Below are positions 1 to 8,537 of a stretch of DNA of 64,000 bases, piece after piece; position 1 is the first letter of the stretch, and the number at the start of each line of letters is the position of its first letter. The notes beneath the pieces are model-generated. The model was given only the letters and a program-made list of their open reading frames with translations, was not told where the DNA came from and searched no databases. A program made the position numbers and the translations under genes. Origin of the DNA: DATAZK01 sp963731205 (GTDB lineage: Bacteria; Actinomycetota; Actinomycetes; Frankiales; Frankiaceae); NCBI GenBank assembly GCA_963731205.1, contig CAVSUJ010000002.1, positions 806,001 through 870,000 of the forward strand. Direction: 5' to 3'.

Positions 1-770
1 ATGCGCCGCGCCACCGCGACCCGTAGCCGCTCGAGCACCTCTTCCTGCCACTCGCTCGCCGTCATCGACAGCCGCTCGGGATCGCGACTGTGCGAGGGCG
101 ACCAGTAGACCTCATCCGTCATCCGGCCGTCGGCTTCCACCACCCGGACGGTCGCGGGCGGCAGCTTGCGTACGCCCTGCAGGATCGTGCGCGGCGCCGG
201 CACGACGGAATGGAAGCTCAGGTAGTGGTGCAGCGCCACCGGGTCGAGCGAGGTGTCGATGCCGCCGGCGGCCACCAGCGCCGGCAGGGTCGACGCGAAA
301 CGCAGCCGCCCCGGCGATTGCGCCAGGTAGAGCGGTTTGATGCCGAGCCGGTCACGAGCCAGGACCAAACGACCCGACGCCCGCTCGACGATGGCGAACG
401 CGAACATCCCGGCGAAGTGGTCGACGCAGCGGATTCCCCAGCGGTGGTAGGCCTTCAGCACCACCTCGGTGTCGGAGGTGGAGAAGAAGTGATAGCCCTC
501 GGCGATCAGTTCCGCCCGCAGCGCCGGGTAGTTGTAGATGCAGCCGTTGAACGCGACGGTGAGGCCGAGGTCGGAGTCGACCATGGGCTGTGCGCCGGCC
601 TCGGAAAGGTCGATGATGGCGAGCCGGCGATGGCCAAGCGCCGCCGGTCCGTTGGCCCACAGCCCGGTCCCGTTGGGCCCGCGCGGAGCCAGCGGATCGC
701 GCATCCGACCGACGGCTTCCGTGTCTGCCGCCGTCCCGTCCCAGCGGAATTCTCCGCACAGCCCGCACAC
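1..770 (-). CDS. Asparagine synthase-family amidotransferase, N-acetylglutaminylglutamine amidotransferase-like (3' truncated)
   Basis: This is the N-terminal 256 codons of a class II glutamine amidotransferase that would hydrolyse glutamine and pass ammonia to a C-terminal synthetase domain lying outside the window. The GTG start places Cys2 (MCGLCGEF) as the expected N-terminal nucleophile. Further family landmarks are GHRRLAIIDLS, FNGCIYNY, TEVVLKAYHRWG and LARDRLGIKPLY. It lies 55 bases downstream of the YbdK/ATP-grasp fusion on the same strand. That neighbourhood is typical of the actinobacterial proteins annotated as N-acetylglutaminylglutamine amidotransferases, which make an amidated dipeptide osmolyte in proteobacteria. 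The exact product here is inferred; a plain AsnB is the alternative. Confidence 0.85.
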   Translation of the reverse strand, partial: MCGLCGEFRWDGTAADTEAVGRMRDPLAPRGPNGTGLWANGPAALGHRRLAIIDLSEAGAQPMVDSDLGLTVAFNGCIYNYPALRAELIAEGYHFFSTSDTEVVLKAYHRWGIRCVDHFAGMFAFAIVERASGRLVLARDRLGIKPLYLAQSPGRLRFASTLPALVAAGGIDTSLDPVALHHYLSFHSVVPAPRTILQGVRKLPPATVRVVEADGRMTDEVYWSPSHSRDPERLSMTASEWQEEVLERLRVAVARR

Positions 771-825
771 CCGCGTGCCCCTCCCCGTTACCCGTGCACC
801 GTGGTCGGCCACCACAAGCGGTCGG

Positions 826-3441
826 TCATGGCACCAGCCAGGTGTCTTTCGCCCCGCCGCCGCGCGAGGAATTGACGATCATGCTCCCGGACGGCGCGAC
901 GCGGGTCAGCGGCGCCGAGAGCACTTCAGCATGGGGTGCGACGCCCGGCTCGGGATCGCGGCTCAGCACGACGAAGGCCCGAAGGTCGACGTTGCGCGGC
1001 GTGAGCTCGCCGCCGACGAGCGTCGGATGCGTCGAGAGCTTCACCAGGTCCTGGGCGACCCACCGCGAGGGCGCGAGCAGCACCTGCTGGCGCAGGGCAT
1101 CGAGCTCGGCTGCACTCGCGTCAGGACCGATCGTCACGCCGGCACCGCCGTACCCGTCGACCGGCTTCAGCACCAGCTCCGCCATCCGGTCCAGCACCTG
1201 CTCGAGTGCGCTGGGGTCGGCGCAGATGTAGGTCGGCACGCCCTCGAGCAACGGCTCCTCACCGAGAAAGTGCCGGATGAATTCAGGCACCAGCGCATAG
1301 ATCGCCTTGTCATCGCCCACGCCGTTTCCGGGAGCATTGGCCAGAGCCACCCCGCCGGCCCGCACCGCGGCGAGCAACCGGCGCCCGAGCGGGCGGCCGT
1401 CGGCACCCGGGACGTGATCGAGCAGGTCCTCATCCAGCCGGCGGTAAAGCACGTCGATCGGGTACCGGCGACCGTGTTCGAGCCGGTAGACGCCGCCGTC
1501 GGTGACGACGAGGTCCTTCGGCTGCACCAGGTCAGCGTGCATCCGGGCGGCCAGCGTCTTGTGCTCCCACCAGGCCGAGTCGCCGGTGCCGCTGGTCAGC
1601 ACCGCGAGCTGGACGCCCCCGGCCGGGCGTCCGGCCGCAGAACGCAGCGCGTACGCGAGATGGCTCGCCGCGTCTTCGGTGGTCAGCGTGCCGAGCGGCG
1701 GCGTCAGCTCGGGCATGACCGTGGCCAGCAGATCCCTGGCATGCATGGCATACGCGAGCCCGGAGGGGACTCGCAGGTTGTCCTCGAGCACCCGCCAGGT
1801 GCCGCCCGTGTCGCGCACCAGGTCGGTGCCGATGACATTGGCCCGCACCGCATTGACGGGCACCAGCGCGCCGCTGGGGCGAAGACCGGGCGCCGCGTCG
1901 AGCATGCTCGCCGGGATCAGCCCGGCGCGCACGCAACTGCGCGGCCCGTAGACGTCGTGCAGGAACGCCTCGAGCGCCAGCGCCCGCTGCTTGAGGCCGC
2001 GCTCGAGCCGGCGCCACTGCGACTGCTCGATCAGCCGCGGCACCAGGTCGATCGGGAAGGGACGGATCTCCCCGTCCACCGTGAACGTGACGTCCCGCTC
2101 GGTCTGATGGCGATCACGCGCCCGCTCGCGGGCCTCGAGGTGCGGGGTCGAGAGGGCTTCCAGCGCCGACAGGACCGGCGCGAACGCCGCCGTCGGGCGC
2201 CGGTTGGCGCGGATCGCCTCATCGCCCTTGCGCAGCTCGTAGCGCGCCGCAAGCGTGAGGTGTGCGGTCGGCTCCGGATGGGGCTCCAGGTCGGCCCCGC
2301 TCGTCTCCAGCAGCAGGAGGTCGACGACGTCGGTCAGCTCCTCGCGGACCCGGAACGCCGAACGCTGCCGGGCGGCACTGCTCCCCCCGCGCAGCGCCTC
2401 GTCGGTGAGGTGGCGCACGGTCTCCCAGTCGCCGGCCTCTTCCAATTGCGGCCGCAACTCATCGACCAGGCGGCGCACGACCTGCTGCACCGGCAAGGGC
2501 TTGCGGTCGCGAAGATCGACGAGGTCGCCCTCCAGGCCGGCCCGGGCCGCCCGCCACATCGCGGCCCGGATCAGGGACGGTGCGACGGGATGATGGGGCA
2601 GGCCCGCGTCCTCCTCCTGGCCGGCGCGCAGCACCAGCGCCCGGAAGAGCCCCGCCAGCAGCAGGACATCGTCCACCCGGGGGGTCGCGTCGCACAGCCG
2701 CAGCTCGATGGTCGGCACGTGGGCGGAAGGCCGGACGTCGAAGTAGATCATCCCGACATCGGTGATGACGGAGGAGCTGATCAGCTCCCGGATCAGCTCG
2801 TCGTACTCGGCGGCCGTCGCAACCTCGGGAAAGGGGCCGCTCGTGGGCCAGCGCGACCAGACGAAGGTGCGGTAGCTCGCGTAGCCGGTGTCCTCACCCA
2901 GCCAGTACGGCGAGCTCGCTGACAGCGCCAGCAGCACCGGGAGATCAGCCGAGACCCGGCGGGCGACTGCCACCGCCCGGTCGCGATTCGGGACGCCGAC
3001 GTGCACCTGCGTGCCGCAGATCACCTGCTCGCGCACCAGCAGCTGGTAGTCGGCGAGCATCTGCGCGTAGCGCGCGTTGGAGGTGACGCCGAGCTCGGCC
3101 GTATCGACCAGCGGGACGCTTCCGGCAGCGACCACTCCGACGCCTAGATGCTCGGCCGCACCGGCGAGCTGGCGGCGGACGGCGACGAGATCGCGGCGCA
3201 GATCATCCAGCGTGTGCACGACCGACGAATTGGTCTCCACGACGGATCGCTGCAGCTCGGCGCCGAAATTATCGGGCAGTCCCTCCAGCACTCGGGGGCC
3301 CACGGGCGCGATCCGGCGCGTCTCGAGATCGACGACGTGGAACTCCTCCTCGACCCCGAGGCTGAGTTGTGCCGTGTTAATGCTCGCCTGCGATCCCGGT
3401 GGTGGAGCTGGGGAGAAGGCGGCGCCCAGGTCCGCTGCCAT
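826..3441 (-). CDS. Carboxylate-amine ligase (YbdK/GCS2 family) fused to a circularly permuted type 2 ATP-grasp
   Basis: This 871-residue protein has two peptide-bond-forming domains. Residues about 25-390 are a glutamate-cysteine ligase family 2 (YbdK-like) domain with LGVEEEF, ICGTQVHVGV, and TIELRLCDATP near the metal and substrate site. Residues about 400-871 are a circularly permuted ATP-grasp (DUF404/DUF407) with WRVLEDNLRVPSG, NAPGNGVGDDKAIY and VLKPVDGYGGAG. The frame stays open upstream to 4029, but the ATG at 3441 starts just before the conserved YbdK region and avoids a low-complexity Arg-rich lead. The neighbouring amidotransferase suggests joint synthesis of a small amidated peptide. 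Substrates cannot be read from the sequence. Confidence 0.9.
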   Translation of the reverse strand: MAADLGAAFSPAPPPGSQASINTAQLSLGVEEEFHVVDLETRRIAPVGPRVLEGLPDNFGAELQRSVVETNSSVVHTLDDLRRDLVAVRRQLAGAAEHLGVGVVAAGSVPLVDTAELGVTSNARYAQMLADYQLLVREQVICGTQVHVGVPNRDRAVAVARRVSADLPVLLALSASSPYWLGEDTGYASYRTFVWSRWPTSGPFPEVATAAEYDELIRELISSSVITDVGMIYFDVRPSAHVPTIELRLCDATPRVDDVLLLAGLFRALVLRAGQEEDAGLPHHPVAPSLIRAAMWRAARAGLEGDLVDLRDRKPLPVQQVVRRLVDELRPQLEEAGDWETVRHLTDEALRGGSSAARQRSAFRVREELTDVVDLLLLETSGADLEPHPEPTAHLTLAARYELRKGDEAIRANRRPTAAFAPVLSALEALSTPHLEARERARDRHQTERDVTFTVDGEIRPFPIDLVPRLIEQSQWRRLERGLKQRALALEAFLHDVYGPRSCVRAGLIPASMLDAAPGLRPSGALVPVNAVRANVIGTDLVRDTGGTWRVLEDNLRVPSGLAYAMHARDLLATVMPELTPPLGTLTTEDAASHLAYALRSAAGRPAGGVQLAVLTSGTGDSAWWEHKTLAARMHADLVQPKDLVVTDGGVYRLEHGRRYPIDVLYRRLDEDLLDHVPGADGRPLGRRLLAAVRAGGVALANAPGNGVGDDKAIYALVPEFIRHFLGEEPLLEGVPTYICADPSALEQVLDRMAELVLKPVDGYGGAGVTIGPDASAAELDALRQQVLLAPSRWVAQDLVKLSTHPTLVGGELTPRNVDLRAFVVLSRDPEPGVAPHAEVLSAPLTRVAPSGSMIVNSSRGGGAKDTWLVP

Positions 3442-3464
3442 CCCGTGACGGTAGGTCCATCGTG

Positions 3465-4274
3465 TTACGGCACGGTTGCCGGGGAGGGACTCGGCGACTG
3501 CGTCACACCGGCAGTGGGGCTCGGAGTCGGGGTAGGGGCGGGGCTCGTCGCACCCGGCTCGGGCGCGGCGCTCGAGCTCGCCGACGGGCTCGCACTCGGG
3601 GTCGCTCCGGTCGTGGGTGACGCTGTGGCGCTGGGTGAGGCGGAGGGCGCCGCCGTCGGGCTGGGCGTCGACGTGGCCGGGGTGCTGGCGGGTGCCGTCG
3701 GCGACTTCCCTGAGCCGCCGGTACCGCCGAGCGGGAAGGCCGACTGCTTGGTCGACGCGCCCACCGCCGTCAGCACGCCGATGGCGATCGCGAAAACGAG
3801 GACGGCCAGGCCGGCGACGGCCAGCCAGCGGCGCCGAAGGGTGGGCAGACCGCCGCGCAGATTGCTCCACCGGAGCCGGTTCCAGCCCGTCGGCCGCTCG
3901 GCCTCGATCGCGTCCGGCGACTGCCCGGCCGGCGGACCGACCGCCGACGGGAACGGCAGCTCGGGCTCGTGAACAGCCGTCGGTGGGCTCGTAGGAGGCA
4001 CCGGACGGGTCGGGGTGCCGCCGGACCAATCCGTGCGCCGCGCGGCGACCGCCATACGTCGCAGCCGCTCGTTCGTATGACGCAGCGACGCGAGATACAA
4101 CGTCGAGCCGACGGACGCGACGATGCTGGCGATCGCGGCGCCGATCAGGGTCCCGGCGACGCCGAACGTCGACGAGATGACGGCAGCCGAGACCGCCGCC
4201 AGCGCACTGGCGGCCACCTGGGTGAAGCTCGGCCTGGCGGGACGGGGGGAAGGGCCGGAGGTTGAAGAAACCAT
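3465..4274 (-). CDS. Membrane protein with a Ser/Pro/Thr/Ala-rich C-terminal tail
   Basis: The protein has 269 residues and no recognised catalytic family. An N-terminal hydrophobic region (about residues 15-65) can form two membrane helices. A Pro-rich linker follows, then a third helix (about residues 145-168, LAVAGLAVLVFAIAIGVL) and an extracellular-looking tail of about 90 residues made almost only of Ser, Pro, Thr and Ala. The ATG at 4274 was chosen because the hydrophobic region follows shortly after it and an AGGAGG lies upstream; the frame is open to 4616. It ends 24 bases before the ligase fusion begins and is probably cotranscribed with it. A wall-spanning stalk is a guess. Confidence 0.7.
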   Translation of the reverse strand: MVSSTSGPSPRPARPSFTQVAASALAAVSAAVISSTFGVAGTLIGAAIASIVASVGSTLYLASLRHTNERLRRMAVAARRTDWSGGTPTRPVPPTSPPTAVHEPELPFPSAVGPPAGQSPDAIEAERPTGWNRLRWSNLRGGLPTLRRRWLAVAGLAVLVFAIAIGVLTAVGASTKQSAFPLGGTGGSGKSPTAPASTPATSTPSPTAAPSASPSATASPTTGATPSASPSASSSAAPEPGATSPAPTPTPSPTAGVTQSPSPSPATVP

Positions 4275-4738
4275 GATCGGGGTGGAGCTCCTCCTGTTCT
4301 GAGACCTTGATTCGTGTTCACGACGCGGCGTTTGCGGGCGCGCCGACGCTCGGCGATCCTCGACGACCGTCAACCGCGACGATCTTGGGCGGCGCTTCGC
4401 TGGGAAGCAACGGGCCGATGCGCCCGAGGCGCCGGGGCCAGCGGCACGGGGATCAACCCGGCCAACGTCATCGACTCCGAACAGGTTACGCCTCTGCGGC
4501 CTGCGTTTGCTGCAGCAAGCACCTGTGAGTCGTGTCCGATTTCGGGAGACAACTCGCGATCGACCGGCAGGCGCCGGATCGCTCTTGTGAGACGCGTGAG
4601 CCTCCGCTGTACTCATCTCAGCCGCTGCGTGAGAACGCGTCAGTCGGCAAGCAGACAGCCGAGATCCCGCTTACGTACGCACCGAGGGAGGTAAAAAGAA
4701 CCTTGTCGAGGCCACAGCCTCAGACACCGGAGGACCCC

Positions 4739-5980
4739 ATGACCACGGTCTCGCTGGAGCTCCCGCTCCGGATGATCGAGCCGGCCGCCGACGAGCTGAG
4801 CGTCGGCATGAGCTGGCGGTCACATCGCGACGAGGACCGGCTGCTGGTCGACCCTTCCGCGGGGTTGTACGGCGTTTTCGACGGCGCGGGGGGACACGGC
4901 GACGGTGCCGCAGCAGCGTCTGCGGCTGCCCAGGCGGTGGGGCGCCGGGTGCGTTCCGGGCTGCCGGGCTGCCAGCACCTCGAGGCCGTCCAGCAGCTGC
5001 TCGACCTGGCGCTGACCGACGCCGACGCCGCGGTCGCCGCGCTCGGCACCGGCCCGCCGGGAGCGCCCGCCTCGCCCAGCGCGACCACCGCCACGGTGGT
5101 CGTCGTCTGCCGGCGTCCCGCGGATGGTGCCCGGCTGGTGGCCGTCATCGCCAATCTGGGCGACAGCCGCGTACAGCTGATGCACGCGGGTCGGCTCCAG
5201 ACGGTCACGCTCGACCACTCCTACCTCAGCGAACCCGACCTGATGCAGGCCAAGGCGCGTCAGGACCGGCTCGATCGCGCCCCGCACCTCACCACCCTCC
5301 AGGATCCGGTGGACCGGGCCGCGTTCGCGCACCGGCACCTGCTGGCCAATGCGATCACCGGCGGCGGGCTGCAGGACGTCCGGCACTACCTCGTCGACCT
5401 GCTGCCCGGCGATCGTCTCGTGCTCGACTCCGACGGCGTCCACGACAACCTGACCACGGCCGAGCTCGAGGCGGCGCTGGCCGGCTCGACGAGCGCACCG
5501 GAAGCCGCCGAGGCAGCCGTCGCGCAGGCCTGGCGACGCAGTGAAGAGGAGCCCGACGACCTCGGACGCGCCAAGCCCGACGACATGAGCATGCTGGTGC
5601 TCGACGTCCGCGAGATGGACGTGCGCCAAAGCGCGACCGGCAGCTACCGCCTGCCTCCCGGCGGCGCGGTGAGCCTGTCGCTGTCCCCGCCGAGCAAGCA
5701 GTACCTCGTCTCCGCTGCCGATCTTCAGGTGCTGGTGGCGAAGCGCGAGGGCCGGTGGTGGGCCACGCAGCCCGGCGCGGCACCCGGGGAGGCCGGATCC
5801 TGGCAGCTGCAGGCGGGACATCCGGTCGAGTTCGGACGCCACGAGCCGGGTGGCTTTCGCACCGAGCCTTCCGATCAGGTCTCGCGTCGCCACATGGCGT
5901 TGCAACTCAGCGAAGGAGGCGAGCTGCTCGTCGTCTCCGACCTGAACTCCACCAACGGGACGGCTGTGCTCGGCTGGTGA
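4739..5980 (+). CDS. PP2C-family serine/threonine phosphatase with C-terminal FHA domain
   Basis: The 413-residue cytoplasmic protein joins a PP2C phosphatase domain to a C-terminal forkhead-associated domain. PP2C motifs are VFDGAGGHGDG (metal-binding Asp and Gly-Gly-His), NLGDSRVQL, LVLDSDGVHDNL and DDMSMLVLD. The FHA core is EFGRHE, VSRRHMAL and DLNSTNGT, which carry the usual phosphothreonine-binding Arg, Ser and Asn. The ATG at 4739 follows GGAGG at a good distance; the frame is open to 4532 without similarity. The arrangement suggests that the phosphatase is steered to phosphothreonine-bearing partners of Ser/Thr kinases. No kinase lies nearby. It converges on the MocR gene with only 3 bases between the stops. 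Confidence 0.9.
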   Translation: MTTVSLELPLRMIEPAADELSVGMSWRSHRDEDRLLVDPSAGLYGVFDGAGGHGDGAAAASAAAQAVGRRVRSGLPGCQHLEAVQQLLDLALTDADAAVAALGTGPPGAPASPSATTATVVVVCRRPADGARLVAVIANLGDSRVQLMHAGRLQTVTLDHSYLSEPDLMQAKARQDRLDRAPHLTTLQDPVDRAAFAHRHLLANAITGGGLQDVRHYLVDLLPGDRLVLDSDGVHDNLTTAELEAALAGSTSAPEAAEAAVAQAWRRSEEEPDDLGRAKPDDMSMLVLDVREMDVRQSATGSYRLPPGGAVSLSLSPPSKQYLVSAADLQVLVAKREGRWWATQPGAAPGEAGSWQLQAGHPVEFGRHEPGGFRTEPSDQVSRRHMALQLSEGGELLVVSDLNSTNGTAVLGW

Positions 5981-5983
5981 GGG

Positions 5984-7444
5984 TCAGGCGCACACCGGGG
6001 CGTACGCCACCGGCCGGCGGCTGATCGACAGGCTGGAGCAAGCCGCGGCGAGCCGGATCACCGCCGTTTCCAACTGCTCCGCCGGCAGCGTGTACGGCAG
6101 CCGAAGGAAGCGCTCGAGTGTGCCGTCGACGCCGAACCGCGGGCCGGCCGCGAGCCGTACTCGATGGCGCTCGGCCGCTGCCTCCAGATCGCTGGAGTAC
6201 GGGCCGTCCAGGCGGGCCCAGATCGACAGGCCGCCGTCAGGGGTCTGGTAGGTCCACTCCGGAAGGTGGCGGGCGAGCGCGTCGATCAGGATGTCGCGTG
6301 ATCCGGCGAGGCTGCGGCGGCGGGCGTCGAGGATCCCGGGCAGCCGATCGAGCACCTCAGCGCCGATGAGGTGATCGAGCACCGGACCACCGAGGTCGAT
6401 CCCGCTGCGTTCGGAGACCAGATCGGCGATGAGCCGCGGGGTGCTGCGGATCCAGCCGATGCGCAGGCCGCCCCAGACCACCTTGGACAGCGATCCGACG
6501 GTCACCACCTGGGCGTCACGCTCGAGGGCGGCCATCGGAGAGGGCATCTGCCGGCCGGCCAGATCGAGCTCGGCGTGGGTCTCGTCGATGAGCAGCAGGG
6601 TGCCGCTGCGACGGGCCGCTGCGACGAGCTGCTCCCGGCCACGCTCGTCGAGCAGCGCGCCCGTCGGGTTTTGGAAGTCGGGCTGCAGGTAGGCAATACG
6701 GGGCCGGACGGCAGCGAACGTCTCGCCCAGCAGATCGAGATCCCACCCGTCGGCGGTCACCGGAAACGGCACGAGCCGCGCTCCGGTGCGCCGGAACGCC
6801 TCGAGGGCGTTCGGGTAGGTGGGCTGCTCGACGAGCACCACATCGCCCGGCCCGACCAGCCGGCTCGCCAGCAGGTGCAGGGCCCCCTGAGCCCCGCTCG
6901 TCACCATGATCTGATCGCTGGAGGTGGGAGCTCCCCGCTCGGCGAAGCGCTCCGCGATCCGGGCGCGCAGCTCGGGCAATCCGGCCGGGTGGTAACCGTG
7001 GCCGGCGAGGGCGCGAAGCTCGAGAAGCTCACTCGGCAGCCGTGCCGCCGCAGCCTCGGTAGCCGCTTCCAGGATCGCCGGGGGCGGGCCGGGCGCCGCG
7101 ACGGCCAGGTCCAACGTCTCGGAAGGTGACTGGCCGGGGGTGAGCGGGAGCATCCCCGCCGCGCGCTGCTGAGGAAGCGTCGTCCAGCTCCCCGACCCCT
7201 GGCGGCTCACCAGGAAACCCTCAGCGCGCAGCCGCTCATAGGCCGAGGTGACGGTGGTACGGCTGACGCCGAGCTCGGACGCGAGATCCCGCTCGCTCGG
7301 AAGCCGGACGCGCACCGGCAGCTGCCCGTCGACAAGGTGGCCCGCAACCATGTCAGCCAATCGCTGATAGGCCGGACCGTGGCCCGTTTCCTGCCAGCCA
7401 CTCAGAGTCCGATGGAGCTGGCGGCTACCGATAGCTGTCGTCAC
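5984..7444 (-). CDS. MocR/PdxR-type GntR regulator with aminotransferase domain
   Basis: This 486-residue transcription factor has an N-terminal GntR winged helix-turn-helix (about residues 25-95, RLPSERDLASELGVSRTTV) fused to a fold type I aminotransferase-like domain (about 120-470). PLP-site landmarks are SGAQGALHLLA, YLQPDFQNPTG, LLIDETHAELD and SLSKVVWGGLRIGW, with the Schiff-base Lys in the last. Such proteins use PLP or an amino-adduct as effector rather than catalysing transamination. The GTG start at 7444 is the only start that gives a complete winged helix. It is divergent from the small peptide/phzF pair across 61 bases, which it may control. Confidence 0.9.
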   Translation of the reverse strand: MTTAIGSRQLHRTLSGWQETGHGPAYQRLADMVAGHLVDGQLPVRVRLPSERDLASELGVSRTTVTSAYERLRAEGFLVSRQGSGSWTTLPQQRAAGMLPLTPGQSPSETLDLAVAAPGPPPAILEAATEAAAARLPSELLELRALAGHGYHPAGLPELRARIAERFAERGAPTSSDQIMVTSGAQGALHLLASRLVGPGDVVLVEQPTYPNALEAFRRTGARLVPFPVTADGWDLDLLGETFAAVRPRIAYLQPDFQNPTGALLDERGREQLVAAARRSGTLLLIDETHAELDLAGRQMPSPMAALERDAQVVTVGSLSKVVWGGLRIGWIRSTPRLIADLVSERSGIDLGGPVLDHLIGAEVLDRLPGILDARRRSLAGSRDILIDALARHLPEWTYQTPDGGLSIWARLDGPYSSDLEAAAERHRVRLAAGPRFGVDGTLERFLRLPYTLPAEQLETAVIRLAAACSSLSISRRPVAYAPVCA

Positions 7445-7505
7445 GCAGGCCAGTTTCTTTCAATTGGCTCTTTATGGCAAGTCCACCTGCGCTCACCCTG
7501 AAGCC

Positions 7506-7604
7506 ATGATCGTTGGACTGTTGATCGTGGCGCTACTGGTTTTCCTGGCGTTCGCCGCTCCCCGCTGGGGCGCCGACAGCCGAGACTGGCAGGGGTGGAA
7601 GTGA
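7506..7604 (+). CDS. Very short single-pass membrane peptide upstream of phzF
   Basis: This is a 32-residue reading frame beginning ATG at 7506. It encodes one hydrophobic helix (MIVGLLIVALLVFLAFAA) followed by a short polar end, PRWGADSRDWQGWK. Its stop overlaps a possible GTG start of phzF, an arrangement typical of translational coupling. The membrane helix, the RWGADSR motif and the tight overlap argue for a real gene. I recall similar short peptides as unnamed proteins in actinobacteria but could not search. Function is unknown. Confidence 0.6.
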   Translation: MIVGLLIVALLVFLAFAAPRWGADSRDWQGWK

Positions 7605-8512
7605 CGCTCGCCAACCAGCTCGACGCCTCGGGCCTCGAGTACCTCATCGTCGATGTCTTCACCCCGCAGGCGGAGCAGCCGTTCGCCGGCAACCCGCTGG
7701 CCGTTGTCCTCGGCGCCGACGACCTGTCGAGCGCGCAGTGCCAGGCTCTCGCGGTCGAGTTCAACCTGTCCGAGACCGTCTTCCCGGTGGCCCCGACGAC
7801 GCCGGAGGCGCACTACCGCGCCCGAATCTTCACCCCGTCCTCCGAGCTGCCCTTCGCCGGTCACCCGTCGGTAGGCGTGGCCTGGACGCTGCACGGTCTG
7901 GGGCAGCTGCCGGCCGGCGAGGTGGTGCAGGAATGCGGCGCCGGCCTGATACGCCTGCACATCCCCGAGGAGGGCGGCCCGGTGACGCTGAGCGGCCCGA
8001 TCCCCACTGCATCCGCGCCGGTCGACCCGGCGCCCCTGCTCGCTGCCCTGCATCTCACCGAGGCGGATCTCGGTCCGTTCCCGCCGCGTCACGGCGGTTC
8101 GGGGATCCCCTTCGCCTATCTGAACGTGCAGGCAACCGCCCTGGAAAAGGTGCAGCCCGACCTTGCCGCCATGGCTGCGCTATCGCCTCCGGTGACCGGG
8201 CTGCACGTCTCGGCGCTGACCGACAGCGGCCCCGGGGTCCCGATCGCGGTGCGCGCCCGCATGTTCGCCGCCGACATCGGCGGCGAGGATCCCGCGACCG
8301 GCTCGGCCTCGCTGGGATATGCCGGTTGGCTCGTCGCCTCCGGCCTTGCGGCGGGCGACGGCGAGACCGCGTACACCATCAAGCAGGGCTATGAGATGGG
8401 GCGACCGTCGGTGCTGGCCTGCGATGTGAGCGCGTCGGGCGGGAAGATCGAACGGGTGCGCGTGACCGGTCATACGGCACTGGTGGCGTCCGGACGCATC
8501 CGCCGGCCCTGA
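7601..8512 (+). CDS. PhzF family isomerase-like protein
   Basis: This 303-residue protein belongs to the PhzF/YddE fold (two diaminopimelate-epimerase-like halves). Landmarks are VFTPQAEQPFAGNPLAVV, FNLSETVFP with the conserved Glu, LPFAGHPSVGVAW, and MFAADIGGEDPATGSA. Family members act on small-molecule isomerisation or epimerisation; only PhzF itself makes phenazine, and no other phenazine genes are nearby. GTG at 7601 overlaps the stop of the small upstream peptide; GTG at 7595, two codons earlier, is equally possible. The neighbouring MocR regulator suggests an amine or amino-acid related substrate, which is inference. Confidence 0.9.
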   Translation: MTLANQLDASGLEYLIVDVFTPQAEQPFAGNPLAVVLGADDLSSAQCQALAVEFNLSETVFPVAPTTPEAHYRARIFTPSSELPFAGHPSVGVAWTLHGLGQLPAGEVVQECGAGLIRLHIPEEGGPVTLSGPIPTASAPVDPAPLLAALHLTEADLGPFPPRHGGSGIPFAYLNVQATALEKVQPDLAAMAALSPPVTGLHVSALTDSGPGVPIAVRARMFAADIGGEDPATGSASLGYAGWLVASGLAAGDGETAYTIKQGYEMGRPSVLACDVSASGGKIERVRVTGHTALVASGRIRRP

Positions 8513-8537
8513 CCTGTGGACGACCGCCGTTTCGTCG

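Noticed and set aside
538..2922. Long plus-strand reading frame of 794 codons
   Set aside because: It is antisense to the amidotransferase and ligase fusion, is very rich in Arg, His, Gln and Gly, and has no domain; high GC leaves antisense frames open.
7601..8512. A phenazine biosynthesis cluster
   Set aside because: Only a PhzF-fold protein is present; no phzA, B, D, E or G homologue is nearby.
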